Positions 1 through 8,467 of a DNA stretch of 49,645 nucleotides are shown here, one piece after another (the stretch's first letter is position 1; every line of letters starts with the position of its first letter). The stretch comes from Cytophagales bacterium (GTDB lineage: Bacteria > Bacteroidota > Bacteroidia > Cytophagales > Spirosomataceae), in NCBI GenBank assembly GCA_024742395.1, contig JANSYO010000030.1, forward strand, positions 1-49,645, written 5' to 3'. The position numbers and the translations under genes were made by a program. Under the pieces are notes generated by a model. That model did no database searches. It had not been told where the DNA came from and worked only from the letters and a program-made list of their open reading frames with translations.

Positions 1-877
1 CATGGTGCCACCTACGCCGGGCCCTATAGCTACAGCGGCTATCATTGGGGCAGACCTGGGCCTTGTCATCGCTTTTGGTGCTGTTATTAGCTTATTTGCT
101 TTAATACCACCTATAATTTTTGCCAGAAAGTATGCTTCTAAAACATGGATTGAGCCTGATCTGGGCGATGGCAACCTTGATTTTGACGAGAAACTGAAAG
201 TGGCACCAAGCTTTATCAAATCCCTTATTCCGGTGCTGGTTCCCTTGCTTCTAATAGTGGTGAAATCCTTTAATGACTACCTCAAAATATTGGAAACCGG
301 CTCGCTAAAGGAAGTCATAGATTTTGTAGGGACGCCAATCATTGCCCTGATTATTGGATTGCTTTTCGCCTTTTTATTGCCCAAAAAACTAGAGAAAAAT
401 ATGCTTTCCACTGAAGGTTGGGTTGGCAAGGCACTCTTAGATTCTGCGTCTATTGTGATGATTACCGGTGCTGGTGGAGTTTTTGGCAAAGTGCTTCAAA
501 ATGCAGGGCTTGGCGATGTAATAGGCACTGTTTTAGCAGATTATCCGGTAGGTATATTGCTTCCTTTTATTCTTTCTTCGGCTCTAAAAACAGCTCAGGG
601 TTCCTCTACAGTGGCTATGATTACCACAGCGTCTATTATTTTCCCATTGCTCCCTCAGTTGGGATTAGACACAGAGGTCTCAAAAGCTTTAGCTGTATTG
701 GCCATTGGGGCAGGATCAGCGGTCGTATCGCATGTTAGCGATAGCTTTTTCTGGCTGGTTACTCAAATGACGGGAATGACCATTGCTCAGGGTTACAGAA
801 TTCATACCGTAGCTACAGGCATTGTCGGCGTATCCTGCTTTATTCTGATTTACATAGCCAAGCTCATTTGGGGGTAG
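1..877 (+). CDS. GntP-family gluconate/organic-acid permease, C-terminal part (5' truncated)
   Basis: This is the C-terminal part of an integral inner-membrane permease of the gluconate:H+ symporter (GntP) family, which takes up gluconate or related sugar acids with protons. The frame is open to the first base of the window, and the first Met lies inside the family motif MVPPTPGPIATA, so the gene begins upstream. About 291 residues are visible, with several long hydrophobic segments. The second conserved half follows with a TAQGSSTVAMIT segment and the SHVSDSFFWLV segment typical of GntP proteins. It ends in a hydrophobic helix and a short tail. The substrate cannot be deduced from this fragment. 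No neighbour in the same orientation belongs to sugar-acid catabolism. Family assignment is firm; substrate is unknown. Confidence 0.88.
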   Translation, partial: MVPPTPGPIATAAIIGADLGLVIAFGAVISLFALIPPIIFARKYASKTWIEPDLGDGNLDFDEKLKVAPSFIKSLIPVLVPLLLIVVKSFNDYLKILETGSLKEVIDFVGTPIIALIIGLLFAFLLPKKLEKNMLSTEGWVGKALLDSASIVMITGAGGVFGKVLQNAGLGDVIGTVLADYPVGILLPFILSSALKTAQGSSTVAMITTASIIFPLLPQLGLDTEVSKALAVLAIGAGSAVVSHVSDSFFWLVTQMTGMTIAQGYRIHTVATGIVGVSCFILIYIAKLIWG

Positions 878-1157
878 ATGGAGTCTTTAGTTCTTTGATT
901 TAAGTCTTAGAACGACTCTGTATATTTTATAAAGCGTGATTAGCAGATAACTGAAAAGTAAAAGAGAATTCGGCAACTAAAATCAAGTTTGACTGAGATT
1001 ACTGAACCAATTTTCAGTCTTTGATAGCGTAAGAATTTTTACATTAATCTTAATAGTAGATATTGTTTTACAAAAGGTTGAAAGCAAACTGTGTATTTCA
1101 GTTATACTTTAGGAGATTTCTTTTTTGTTTACATTGACCTGGAACAAACACTATCAT
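878..1157. other. Intergenic stretch without a recognised feature
   Basis: This stretch separates the permease stop from the likely ATG of the next gene. It is AT-rich, has stop codons in all frames and shows no strong hairpin with a T-run. An AGGAG at 1111-1115 precedes a possible TTG start at 1125. I see no TAnnTTTG promoter element. Confidence 0.4.
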
Positions 1158-1652
1158 ATGAAAAACCTTAACCACTATGTGGCTATTTATAAGGAGCAAT
1201 TATCGAAAGGAGATATTTTAATTGCATACAAAGGTTTGGTGAGCTTTGTCATGAAATTAAGAGTCGATTTGATAAAGAGTATGTCTGAAACCTATTCTTT
1301 TAGTGGGATGCTGCATGGGTATATGGATTATACTTATTTCTATTACATGAATGATTTCCTGAAAGACAAAAAAATGAAATTGGGTTTAGTCCTGAATCAT
1401 AAGGAAATGCAATTTGAGATCTGGCTATTGGGAAATACTAAAGTCATTCAGAGCCGCTACTGGGAAGTACTAAAGGAGTCAAAATGGAACAAAGGGAAAT
1501 TAAAGATGCCGGAATTCTCCATTCTTGAAGCAATTATTGATGCTAGTCCGGATTTTGATGATTTGCCCGCCTTGTCTCTACGTCTTGAAGAAAAACTAAA
1601 AAATGTCTCTGAGGAAATAATAAATGAACTTAAAGGACTAAAGCAGAATTGA
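1158..1652 (+). CDS. DUF7000-like hypothetical protein
   Basis: Soluble protein of 164 aa with no signal peptide or membrane helix and no known function. The N-terminal pattern MKNLNHYVAIYKEQLSKGDI, followed by a Y-M-D-x-T-Y-F-Y-Y segment and a basic KLGLVLNHKEMQFEIWLLG strand, resembles the uncharacterised DUF7000 family as I remember it. The reading frame can be extended to a TTG at 1125 that has an AGGAG 9 nt upstream. The internal ATG at 1158 matches where family members start, so I prefer it. The C-terminus is an acidic/lysine-rich helix. It stands alone between the permease and map, and the short gap to map could allow co-transcription. No biochemical role is claimed. Confidence 0.65.
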   Translation: MKNLNHYVAIYKEQLSKGDILIAYKGLVSFVMKLRVDLIKSMSETYSFSGMLHGYMDYTYFYYMNDFLKDKKMKLGLVLNHKEMQFEIWLLGNTKVIQSRYWEVLKESKWNKGKLKMPEFSILEAIIDASPDFDDLPALSLRLEEKLKNVSEEIINELKGLKQN

Positions 1653-1745
1653 TATAAAAAGATTGGTGAACAGCATAAAAATGAGCTTAAATTAATGCAA
1701 AATGCTGTTATATGAGTAAACAAATAGAAGAAAGCAACGCATAAG

Positions 1746-2510
1746 ATGTCAATAACAAAGGAGTCAGAACTTGAGGGAATGAAAGCCGTAAGTGAGGTAG
1801 TGGGGATCACCCTTAAACGTATGAGAGAATACGCTAAAGTGGGTATGTCAACCAAAGAGCTGGATGAATACGGAGGAGATATATTAAAAAGTTATGGAGC
1901 TAAATCTGCTCCATATGAAACGTATCAATTCCCGGGATATACCTGTATAAGTGTGAATCAAGAAATAGCTCATGGTATTCCTTCTGTGAATAATTTACTA
2001 AAGGAAGGAGATTTAATAAACATCGATGTCTCAGCTGAATTGAACGGCTTTTGGTCCGATAACGGTGGCTCATTTGTTTTAGGAAAGGATATTTACAATC
2101 ATCAGCCGCTCGTAAATGCCTCAAAAGATATTTTACATAAGGCAATAAGCCGGATAAAAGGAGGAGTTAAGATTGCGGATATTGGGTCTTTGATAGAAAC
2201 AGAGGCCAAAAAACATGGTTTTAGAGTAATTAAAAACCTGGCTGGCCATGGGGTAGGAAGGAGTTTGCACGAAAAACCTGAAGATATTTTAAACTATCGG
2301 GTGAAAAGTAACAAAGAGCGATTTAGGCAAAATACCACTGTGGCGATAGAAACTTTTGTGTCAACAAACTCAACAATCGCTTTAGAATTAAATGATGGTT
2401 GGACCCTCGTAGGAAATAGGGGAGGGTACGTATGCCAACATGAACATACGATATTAATCACTAATAATGCTCCGGTTATATTAACTGAGTCAAATGGGAT
2501 CTTCGCTTAG
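1746..2510 (+). CDS. map: Type I methionine aminopeptidase
   Basis: Cytosolic metallo-aminopeptidase that removes the initiator methionine from nascent proteins. The length of 254 aa is normal for the bacterial type I enzyme. The pita-bread fold ligands are all visible in order: Asp in INIDVSAELN, Asp in WSDNGGSF, His in AGHGVGR, Glu in AIETF and Glu in QHEHTILIT. The substrate-side HGIPS segment is present too. It is not in a ribosomal-protein operon, where the housekeeping copy usually sits in this phylum, so this may be a second paralogue; that is inference from context only. The start ATG at 1746 gives a short acidic leader before the first conserved helix. No promoter match is seen directly upstream. 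Confidence 0.93.
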   Translation: MSITKESELEGMKAVSEVVGITLKRMREYAKVGMSTKELDEYGGDILKSYGAKSAPYETYQFPGYTCISVNQEIAHGIPSVNNLLKEGDLINIDVSAELNGFWSDNGGSFVLGKDIYNHQPLVNASKDILHKAISRIKGGVKIADIGSLIETEAKKHGFRVIKNLAGHGVGRSLHEKPEDILNYRVKSNKERFRQNTTVAIETFVSTNSTIALELNDGWTLVGNRGGYVCQHEHTILITNNAPVILTESNGIFA

Positions 2511-3122
2511 GGTTTAGAGCAAATAGTATTGTTCAGAGTATGAATGCTCATATCTGGGATAATTATATCCTTGAGAGAAAATGACGCCTGGTGGATAGCG
2601 AAGCAACAGAGAGTAGGAATTGGCAGACAATTCAGTCCATTTAGGATATATTGGGACTGGAATCTTACCTTTTAGACTAGATAGGTAGGGGCAAAGTGAA
2701 GAAACTGGAAGGTATCTGGAAATGAAGAATTGAAATATAAGGTTAAGAGTGCTTAAAACTTTACCAGACTTAAAGCTAAACTTAGTGAACGATTTGATTA
2801 TAATTTAGATTACCTGCTCCATTGAGAATGGGCATCTAGTCTGCAAGACTTGCGTTTTAACTCCGGAAAGTGATTACACAAAATTCATTAACCCCATTCT
2901 TAGTCGTACACTTTCAATTTTCGTAGACCATGAGAAATGGTTTGGTATTGTATTTTATAAAGATTTAGCACGAGGAATCTAACGCTTAAAAAGCTTTCAT
3001 CCCCACAATTCAAGGGTATTTCTATTCGTTGAAGCCTTTTTAGGTCATAAATATGCCCGGAATGATTATGGATAGTATCTTTGTATTATTCTGTCCTTAT
3101 TATAAAATAAACGATACTCTGA
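2511..3122. other. 612-bp intergenic region, no gene recognised
   Basis: No open frame of useful length exists on either strand and the six frames are full of stops. Short peptide-like stretches occur (for example LKAKLSERFDYNLDYLL around 2770-2820) and could be remnants of a decayed gene, but I cannot assign them to a family. The only functional element I can support is the promoter at 3076-3083 for the following gene. Confidence 0.5.
3076..3083 (+). promoter_or_regulatory. -7 promoter element TATCTTTG for the outer-membrane protein gene
   Basis: Exact match to the Bacteroidota -7 consensus TAnnTTTG, 39 bp before the ATG at 3123. No TTG box is found at the ideal distance upstream, so the match rests on the -7 element alone. 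Confidence 0.5.
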
Positions 3123-4367
3123 ATGAAATTGAGATATCTGATTATACTGCTTTTCCTTTCCATTACCTCTTCACTTTCTGCTCAGGATAAACCAAAACTG
3201 TTTATTAACTGCCAGCAAGCAAGATGTTTTGAAACTTTTTTGCGTACCGAGCTGAGTTATTTCACCTTTACGCGAGATCAGGCCATGGCAGATATTCAGA
3301 TTTTGATTACAGACCAGGGGAATGCCAGTGGAGGTAGAAACTACCAATTGAATTTTATTGGTCAGCATGCTTTAGAAGGCACAGATAATTTGGTGGAGTT
3401 TGGTACTGACCAAAACGATACTGAGTCAATTGCCCGACAAAAGATTTTAAACAAAATTAATCAGGGACTCCTGCCTTTTATAACCAATACAGGCATGGTA
3501 GAAGACATCAGAGTGATTTTCCCGAAAGGACTTACCGAGAAAGATGCATCTGAAAAGAAAGAGAAGGACCCTTGGAATAACTGGATTTTTGGTTTGGGTG
3601 GTTCAGGTAGAATTTCGGGAGAGAGTAATAAGAGATCGGTAAACTTCTCTGGAAATTTCAGAGGAGGTAGAACTACCGAGAAATCAAAGTATAGTTTTTA
3701 TACCTACATGAATCAAAACACCAATTCTGTTACACTCGATGAAGAAACAGAAACGGTTAAAGCTAACAGTTATGGATTCAATACCGTATATGTAACTTCT
3801 TTTGCAAAAAACTGGAGCATTGGCGGTCTTATGAAGGGTTTTCATTCCATTTACTCTAATATTGACTTTTCCAGTAGTTTAGCTCCGGCTATAGAGTATT
3901 CTATCTTTCCAATTGAAAACTTCAATAAAGAGCAGTTTAGATGGATTTATCAGGCAGGTTTCAGACGGTTGAATTATATAGAAACCACCATTTTTGATAT
4001 GAATCTTGAAACAAAGCCTTATCATCAGATTACCAGTATTCTAGGTTATACAAAGCCATGGGGTAATTTTTCTGCCGAATTAAATGGCTATCAGTATCTG
4101 GATGATCCTACCAAATATCGGTTGAGCATGGAGCTGGAACTCAGCTGGCGTGTGCTTCAAGGTGTATCACTACGTTTTTATGGTCGTGGTGCTCAGATAA
4201 AAAATCAGATATCCCTGGCACAGGCAGAAACCAGTAATGAAGAAATCCTTTTGGGTGGTCAGCAGCTTCCCACATCTTTTGATTATTATACTTCATTTGG
4301 CCTCAATTTTACCTTTGGTTCAGTAAATAATAGTATCGTTAACCCTCGTTTTTCCGGGGTGAACTAG
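3123..4367 (+). CDS. Secreted protein with predicted C-terminal outer-membrane beta-barrel
   Basis: 414 aa with a clear signal peptide (MKLRYLIILLFLSITSSLSAQ). Residues about 23-140 form a soluble alpha/beta region with two cysteines (NCQQARCFETF). A charged KKEKDPWNNW linker follows. The remainder alternates short amphipathic strands rich in Tyr, Phe and Gly and ends in a LNFTFG strand, the usual look of an outer-membrane barrel, distantly DUF481-like. The family is not recognised with certainty. A TATCTTTG promoter lies just upstream, so it is probably a single-gene unit; it is convergent with the dioxygenase-like gene. The barrel is inferred from the residue pattern, not from a profile match. 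Confidence 0.7.
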   Translation: MKLRYLIILLFLSITSSLSAQDKPKLFINCQQARCFETFLRTELSYFTFTRDQAMADIQILITDQGNASGGRNYQLNFIGQHALEGTDNLVEFGTDQNDTESIARQKILNKINQGLLPFITNTGMVEDIRVIFPKGLTEKDASEKKEKDPWNNWIFGLGGSGRISGESNKRSVNFSGNFRGGRTTEKSKYSFYTYMNQNTNSVTLDEETETVKANSYGFNTVYVTSFAKNWSIGGLMKGFHSIYSNIDFSSSLAPAIEYSIFPIENFNKEQFRWIYQAGFRRLNYIETTIFDMNLETKPYHQITSILGYTKPWGNFSAELNGYQYLDDPTKYRLSMELELSWRVLQGVSLRFYGRGAQIKNQISLAQAETSNEEILLGGQQLPTSFDYYTSFGLNFTFGSVNNSIVNPRFSGVN

Positions 4368-4405
4368 ACAAAACGCCAGGCTTGCAATTTTCTTAATGCC
4401 TTTAA

Positions 4406-5605
4406 CTAATCATGCTTTGGCTGTGGCAGGAAAAAATAAGGAGATTCTCCTTCTTGCAAAGTCCGTTTGATCTCCTCAAAAATCTGCTCAGTAGGTTCTG
4501 GATTTAGGTATTTTCCGGTCACAATACTTCGCTTGTATAAGATTAAGGTGCTTTTATCTGTAAGGCTAAGTTTATTTCTAAAAACATCAGATTCTTTATG
4601 GTCAAAAGATGGAACGGTGGTAATAGCCACTTTTTTTATGTCTAACTCCTGACCAAGTTTTACCAGTTGTTTTCTTAAAACCGAATTGTCTCCGGAGAAA
4701 ACCAGATACACTTTAAGGTGTTTGTTCTGCTTCTGGCTAAGTTCTTCGAAAAAACTCAGCCAGACCTTTGTTTCTTGAAAGGTTGATTTTTCTGAGATAA
4801 AAAAGAGTATGCCATGAAACCATCCATACTTACAAACAGGGCAGGTTTTGGTTCCTTTATCGGGCCCCCATACATGATACGGGGTGAAAGATTTTACCTC
4901 TTCGCCTATTTTTAAACCGTTAAAAACCAAAGAGTCCTTTAACGGATAGTTAGGGATATTTAGACCCAAAAAAATATTTCTTTCGCCGTAAAGTAGTCCA
5001 TTATTTTCTGCGAGTCTTAAGACGCCACTACCTCCTCGGTTTGTCAAATTTTGTCTATTTAATAAGGGGTCGTCATCAAAGGTAAAGTCATCTAAATAAT
5101 ACAAGGTTTTACCATCCGGCTCTAAAATACTCAAATGAATATGTGCAGGCTCTGTCCTGCTGGGGTAGGTACCGGGTTTACCGGTTAACAGACGATATTC
5201 ACCCATAGCATTCGTTTTTAACCAACCTCTGATATACCCATGAGTTTGGCCATGTTTATTTGGCGGCATACTTTCTTTGACCTCTGGTTTATGAAGATAA
5301 AGTCCTTGTTCATTCGTTTGATAGTAATAGAGAATGGCATTGCTTACAGGGGCTTTGCTTACCTTATGAAGCACTCTGCCACTGATCTGAAGCTTTATTT
5401 TGGAGGTGAAAAAAGAGCCACTGGTATCTGAGTAGGATAGGTTTTCTGGTAAACCATAAAAGAAGAATTCACTGTTTTCAAATGGCCCGCCTATAGGTTT
5501 TGCTTGCTCATTTTTATTTTGTGATTGGCATCTGGCCGAAAAAAGTATTAAACAAAAGGCTAAGAATAAATGGAGATGGCTTGGCATTTTTCTTTTAAAG
5601 ATCAT
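4406..5605 (-). CDS. Intradiol dioxygenase-like domain fused to a thioredoxin-like domain
   Basis: 399-aa exported protein. Residues 1-27 are hydrophobic and end in LFSARC, which may be a signal peptide or a weak lipobox. Residues about 70-215 resemble the intradiol ring-cleavage dioxygenase fold: ISGRVL, GYIRGWLKTNAMGEY, PGTYP and PAHIHL. The four Fe(III) ligands of that family (Tyr, Tyr, His, His) have plausible counterparts in Tyr103, Tyr147, His155 and His157. Residues about 235-390 look like a thioredoxin/AhpC-type domain with a Cys255-Pro-Val-Cys258 pair. The export signal, the fusion and the lack of any catechol pathway nearby argue against classical aromatic degradation. A membrane LytTR regulator lies 58 bp upstream on the same strand and may be co-transcribed. 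Substrate and activity are unknown. The ATG at 5605 or the one at residue 7 could be the start. Confidence 0.75.
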   Translation of the reverse strand: MIFKRKMPSHLHLFLAFCLILFSARCQSQNKNEQAKPIGGPFENSEFFFYGLPENLSYSDTSGSFFTSKIKLQISGRVLHKVSKAPVSNAILYYYQTNEQGLYLHKPEVKESMPPNKHGQTHGYIRGWLKTNAMGEYRLLTGKPGTYPSRTEPAHIHLSILEPDGKTLYYLDDFTFDDDPLLNRQNLTNRGGSGVLRLAENNGLLYGERNIFLGLNIPNYPLKDSLVFNGLKIGEEVKSFTPYHVWGPDKGTKTCPVCKYGWFHGILFFISEKSTFQETKVWLSFFEELSQKQNKHLKVYLVFSGDNSVLRKQLVKLGQELDIKKVAITTVPSFDHKESDVFRNKLSLTDKSTLILYKRSIVTGKYLNPEPTEQIFEEIKRTLQEGESPYFFLPQPKHD

Positions 5606-5663
5606 ATATCAAAACTTCTGACTATTTGCCAAAAAGTAATGATTTAGCCAAGTGGAGGATTTT

Positions 5664-6464
5664 TTAGTCTGTCTGGTGGAGAAGATGTTGCCAGTTCATT
5701 CTATAGTGCCGGCTTAGACGAATGGTAAGGCCATTTAGTAGTTTGGCATCAAAATCACCATTACTCCGACTCCTTATTTCCCGAATACATTTTTCATTGA
5801 TCAGGCTTGATTTGTGCACCCGTATTACACCCAGATAAGCCAGATCGTCCTCGTATTCTTTGAGAGGAGATTCAGATAGATATTTATCCTTTTGCGTATG
5901 AATAGCCGAATATGGTTTGTCTGCTACAATTGCCAGAATTTCTTCGGGAAGAATTCGTACCGTGCTGTTTCCTTTTTTTAATGTCAATATTTTGTGTTGT
6001 GCTTTTGGTTCTGACTGATGGAATAGCACAATCGAAGCCGAGGCATAGGTGAGCAAAAGCACAAGGGCATATCTAGAAATCGCTGTAGAAAGAATGCTTG
6101 AAAAATGATGAGAGGGGTTAAACACCAAATGGCTAATAGAAACAAAAGTGGCAGTAAAAATCAAAAGATGAATAATTGGGAAAACTATACTCACAGATAG
6201 GCTATAAATGACTTTTTCCCTTAATGAATTAGGAGTGAAGGTTTCGTTAAGCCTATCGATCAGAAGAAGGAATGGAAGGAAAAGTATCCAGAAGCTATTA
6301 AATAGTAAGGACTCTGAAAGGTAGAATCCTGTGTTTTTTAGCCATGAAAAGAGATAATCCTGGCCAGCGGCTAAAAAGAATAGAATACCTACGAATAAGA
6401 AAAATGCCTTTCTCTTTTTACGTCTATCACTGTTTACCCAATATTCAATGCTCAGAGAAACCAT
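5664..6464 (-). CDS. Membrane-anchored LytTR-family transcriptional regulator
   Basis: 266 aa. The first ~155 residues contain four predicted membrane helices (FFLFVGILFFLAAG, FWILFLPFLLLI, VFPIIHLLIFTATFV, YALVLLLTYASASIVLF). The C-terminal ~100 residues are a LytTR DNA-binding domain: an IRILPEEILAIVADKPYSAI strand region, then LGVIRVHKSSLIN and a closing LRLSRHYR-type strand (here IRLSRHYRMNW). There is no receiver domain, so signal sensing is presumably done by the membrane part, as in the widespread Bacteroidota membrane LytTR proteins. It precedes the dioxygenase-thioredoxin gene by 58 bp in the same orientation, making that gene a likely operon partner or target. An inverted repeat sits just upstream of the start. 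Confidence 0.85.
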   Translation of the reverse strand: MVSLSIEYWVNSDRRKKRKAFFLFVGILFFLAAGQDYLFSWLKNTGFYLSESLLFNSFWILFLPFLLLIDRLNETFTPNSLREKVIYSLSVSIVFPIIHLLIFTATFVSISHLVFNPSHHFSSILSTAISRYALVLLLTYASASIVLFHQSEPKAQHKILTLKKGNSTVRILPEEILAIVADKPYSAIHTQKDKYLSESPLKEYEDDLAYLGVIRVHKSSLINEKCIREIRSRSNGDFDAKLLNGLTIRLSRHYRMNWQHLLHQTD

Positions 6465-6477
6465 ATTGATTAAATTA

Positions 6478-6516
6478 GAATCTGCCGGATATTATCTTAA
6501 GTTACCCAGCAGATTC
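6478..6516. repeat. Inverted repeat between lipocalin and LytTR genes
   Basis: Perfect 8-bp arms GAATCTGC (6478-6485) and GCAGATTC (6509-6516) are separated by 23 nt, with a further GG/CC pair inside. It lies between the lipocalin stop and the LytTR start on the minus strand. It could be a weak terminator or an operator for the regulator; there is no good T-run on the minus strand, which slightly favours an operator. Confidence 0.4.
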
Positions 6517-6537
6517 CGGAAAGTAAAAATAGTCGGG

Positions 6538-7080
6538 CTACTTTTTCGCAAGATCATGCTCTATCCAAAGAAGTTGTGATGTATCGTAACCGATTTCTTT
6601 GGCAATTTTCAAATAATTCTCTTTCACGCTTTCAGGCATAGTAGTTTCTCTTGAAAGTAACCAAAGGTAATCAAGACTGTCACCCGCTATCAAAGCATAT
6701 TTATACTCTTTATCAATGGCTATGACATTGTATCCTGCATAAAAGGGACCGAAGAAAGATACTTTCAGCATGGCAATATTTTCACTGTCTACAAACTTGG
6801 CTTTGCCCTCAGATTCTTTCCATTTCCCTTTTTCTTTATTGTATCCTCTGTTTAATACTTTGATTTTTCCGTCTTTTCTAAGAGAATAGTTAGCTGTGGT
6901 ATTGTCCAATCCCTTCTCAAAAAAGAAATCAAATCGGGCTATTTCATACCAGGTACCCAAATACTTCTCTTTGTCAAATGGCGAAACAGCCGTGGCCTTT
7001 GGTGGGATGGTCTGACATGAGCTAAAGAATATGGTCAAAAGGAACAGACCTCCGACATAATGTAAAAGTGTGTTTTTCAT
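6538..7080 (-). CDS. blc: Lipocalin lipoprotein (Blc-type)
   Basis: 180-aa outer-membrane lipoprotein of the bacterial lipocalin family, which binds lipids and is linked to envelope maintenance. The signal peptide ends in a lipobox FFSSC with Cys22. The lipocalin GxW block is seen as YLGTWYEIARFDFFFEKG. The later ALIAGDSLDYLWLLSR strand matches the Blc signature of hydrophobic ligand binding and ends in an Arg-containing motif. The length fits the family. It is followed by the LytTR gene and preceded by a DUF2254 gene 37 bp away on the same strand, so the three could share a transcript. Identification is firm; the ligand is unknown. Confidence 0.92.
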   Translation of the reverse strand: MKNTLLHYVGGLFLLTIFFSSCQTIPPKATAVSPFDKEKYLGTWYEIARFDFFFEKGLDNTTANYSLRKDGKIKVLNRGYNKEKGKWKESEGKAKFVDSENIAMLKVSFFGPFYAGYNVIAIDKEYKYALIAGDSLDYLWLLSRETTMPESVKENYLKIAKEIGYDTSQLLWIEHDLAKK

Positions 7081-7117
7081 TTTGTTGATGTTTAAATTTA
7101 AAACGTGCGTATGGGGT

Positions 7118-8401
7118 TTATGAATCCATTAAATTAAGAATCTTTTGCTTGTCATGAGGATTTTCTACACTGAGTTCAACATCCTCTCTTACTATAGCCA
7201 TCTGTTGCTTAATTACTTCTTTATAATGTTCTTTTTTCATTGGTTGTTTAAGCAGGTATTTGAGCATCAGAACTATTTTCTCCATTAAGATGATATCATG
7301 CTTACAGTATTGACGATAAGCAGCTAAGCACTGATAGATAAGCTCTTGGAAATCCACACTTTTCAATTCAATGTTTTTAGCCTTCTCTTCTGTTTGATAA
7401 TATTCTACTTCATCGAGTTTCATTCTGAGTGCAAAGAGCTCCGTAAGGTAATCAATAGTCATTACAGCCGTACCCGGATCATTAATGCCGGGCGACATTG
7501 CTTTAACACCCACTTCTGTAATCTGCTTAAATCCTAATAAATAATTATTCCGCACTGAGGAGCTTTCTGAGTAAACTAACAGGTCTTTCAGTGAATTCAT
7601 CTGTTTCTCATCTAGCTTTCTGTCTGTTCTAATGATCTCCATATTGGGCAATACATATTGTCCTTTGTATGCTGTGATCTTCAGATTAATATCCAGCGAA
7701 TCTACCGAGGTGAGAAGTCCTTTCATGTTAACCCCTTGAAAGTAATCTGTTTTATCGTTTTTAATAACAAACCAATCCTTGTTACTTACTTCAAGAAAGT
7801 CACCTTTTTGCCGTTCCTGATTGTTTAGTTCCAGCAGCCTCTCTTTAGTATTCATAAAAATCTTCTCCAGTATATCCTTTATCTGAATGGCCGTACTAAT
7901 GGTGTGTATAAAGAACACGAATAAAGCCAGGCAAATGATACCTAAGACAATACCGACAAGCACCGAAAATCCGTTTAATGTATAAGAGTCGCCATCGGGT
8001 AAAATGCTTATTAGGATAATGATATTGAAAACGATAGTACCAATATAAAACCCTAAAACTACCTGGTTTTTCTTATTGGAAATTAGGCCTGGAAGCAATC
8101 TTGGAGAAAAGTTACTACTCGCTTGATTCAGTAAAATCATGACCATTGAGAAACTAAACACGGTCAAGGAGACGATACTTCCAATTAGCGTGGCCAGAAT
8201 AGATCTGGCAGTATCAGCATTGTTAATCACCAAAGCAGGAGCATTCTTTATGAGGAACTTAGTGGTCTCATTGTCTTCGAAAGACAAAAGAAAAAATGCC
8301 ATGAAAAATAGCCCCATAGAAATAATAGTGGGGTAAAAAGCAATGCTAGAAATGATTTCTATATAGGCATTGTAAATCCAGTTTTTTACTTTTCTGATCA
8401 C
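7118..8401 (-). CDS. DUF2254 predicted membrane protein
   Basis: 427-aa inner-membrane protein of the uncharacterised DUF2254 family. The N-terminal half has four hydrophobic helices (IISMGLFFMAFFLLSF, ILATLIGSIVSLTVFSFSMV, FYIGTIVFNIIILISIL, VLVGIVLGIICLALFVFFIH) and the conserved segment LLNQASSNFSPRLLPGL. The C-terminal half is soluble and contains the family block GVKAMSPGINDPGTAV. It lies 66 bp downstream of a MscS-type channel gene on the same strand, so the two may form a membrane-stress unit; that is inference. No reaction is known for the family. Confidence 0.85.
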   Translation of the reverse strand: MIRKVKNWIYNAYIEIISSIAFYPTIISMGLFFMAFFLLSFEDNETTKFLIKNAPALVINNADTARSILATLIGSIVSLTVFSFSMVMILLNQASSNFSPRLLPGLISNKKNQVVLGFYIGTIVFNIIILISILPDGDSYTLNGFSVLVGIVLGIICLALFVFFIHTISTAIQIKDILEKIFMNTKERLLELNNQERQKGDFLEVSNKDWFVIKNDKTDYFQGVNMKGLLTSVDSLDINLKITAYKGQYVLPNMEIIRTDRKLDEKQMNSLKDLLVYSESSSVRNNYLLGFKQITEVGVKAMSPGINDPGTAVMTIDYLTELFALRMKLDEVEYYQTEEKAKNIELKSVDFQELIYQCLAAYRQYCKHDIILMEKIVLMLKYLLKQPMKKEHYKEVIKQQMAIVREDVELSVENPHDKQKILNLMDS

Positions 8402-8467
8402 CGGGGTAGTGGTTTGCTTTTATACAAAATACGGCGACAGAAAGGATCAGATCATACGAAGTGAAAA

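Noticed and set aside
4406-5605. Classical protocatechuate/catechol dioxygenase of a beta-ketoadipate pathway
   Set aside because: It is exported, fused to a thioredoxin-like domain and has no pathway genes beside it.
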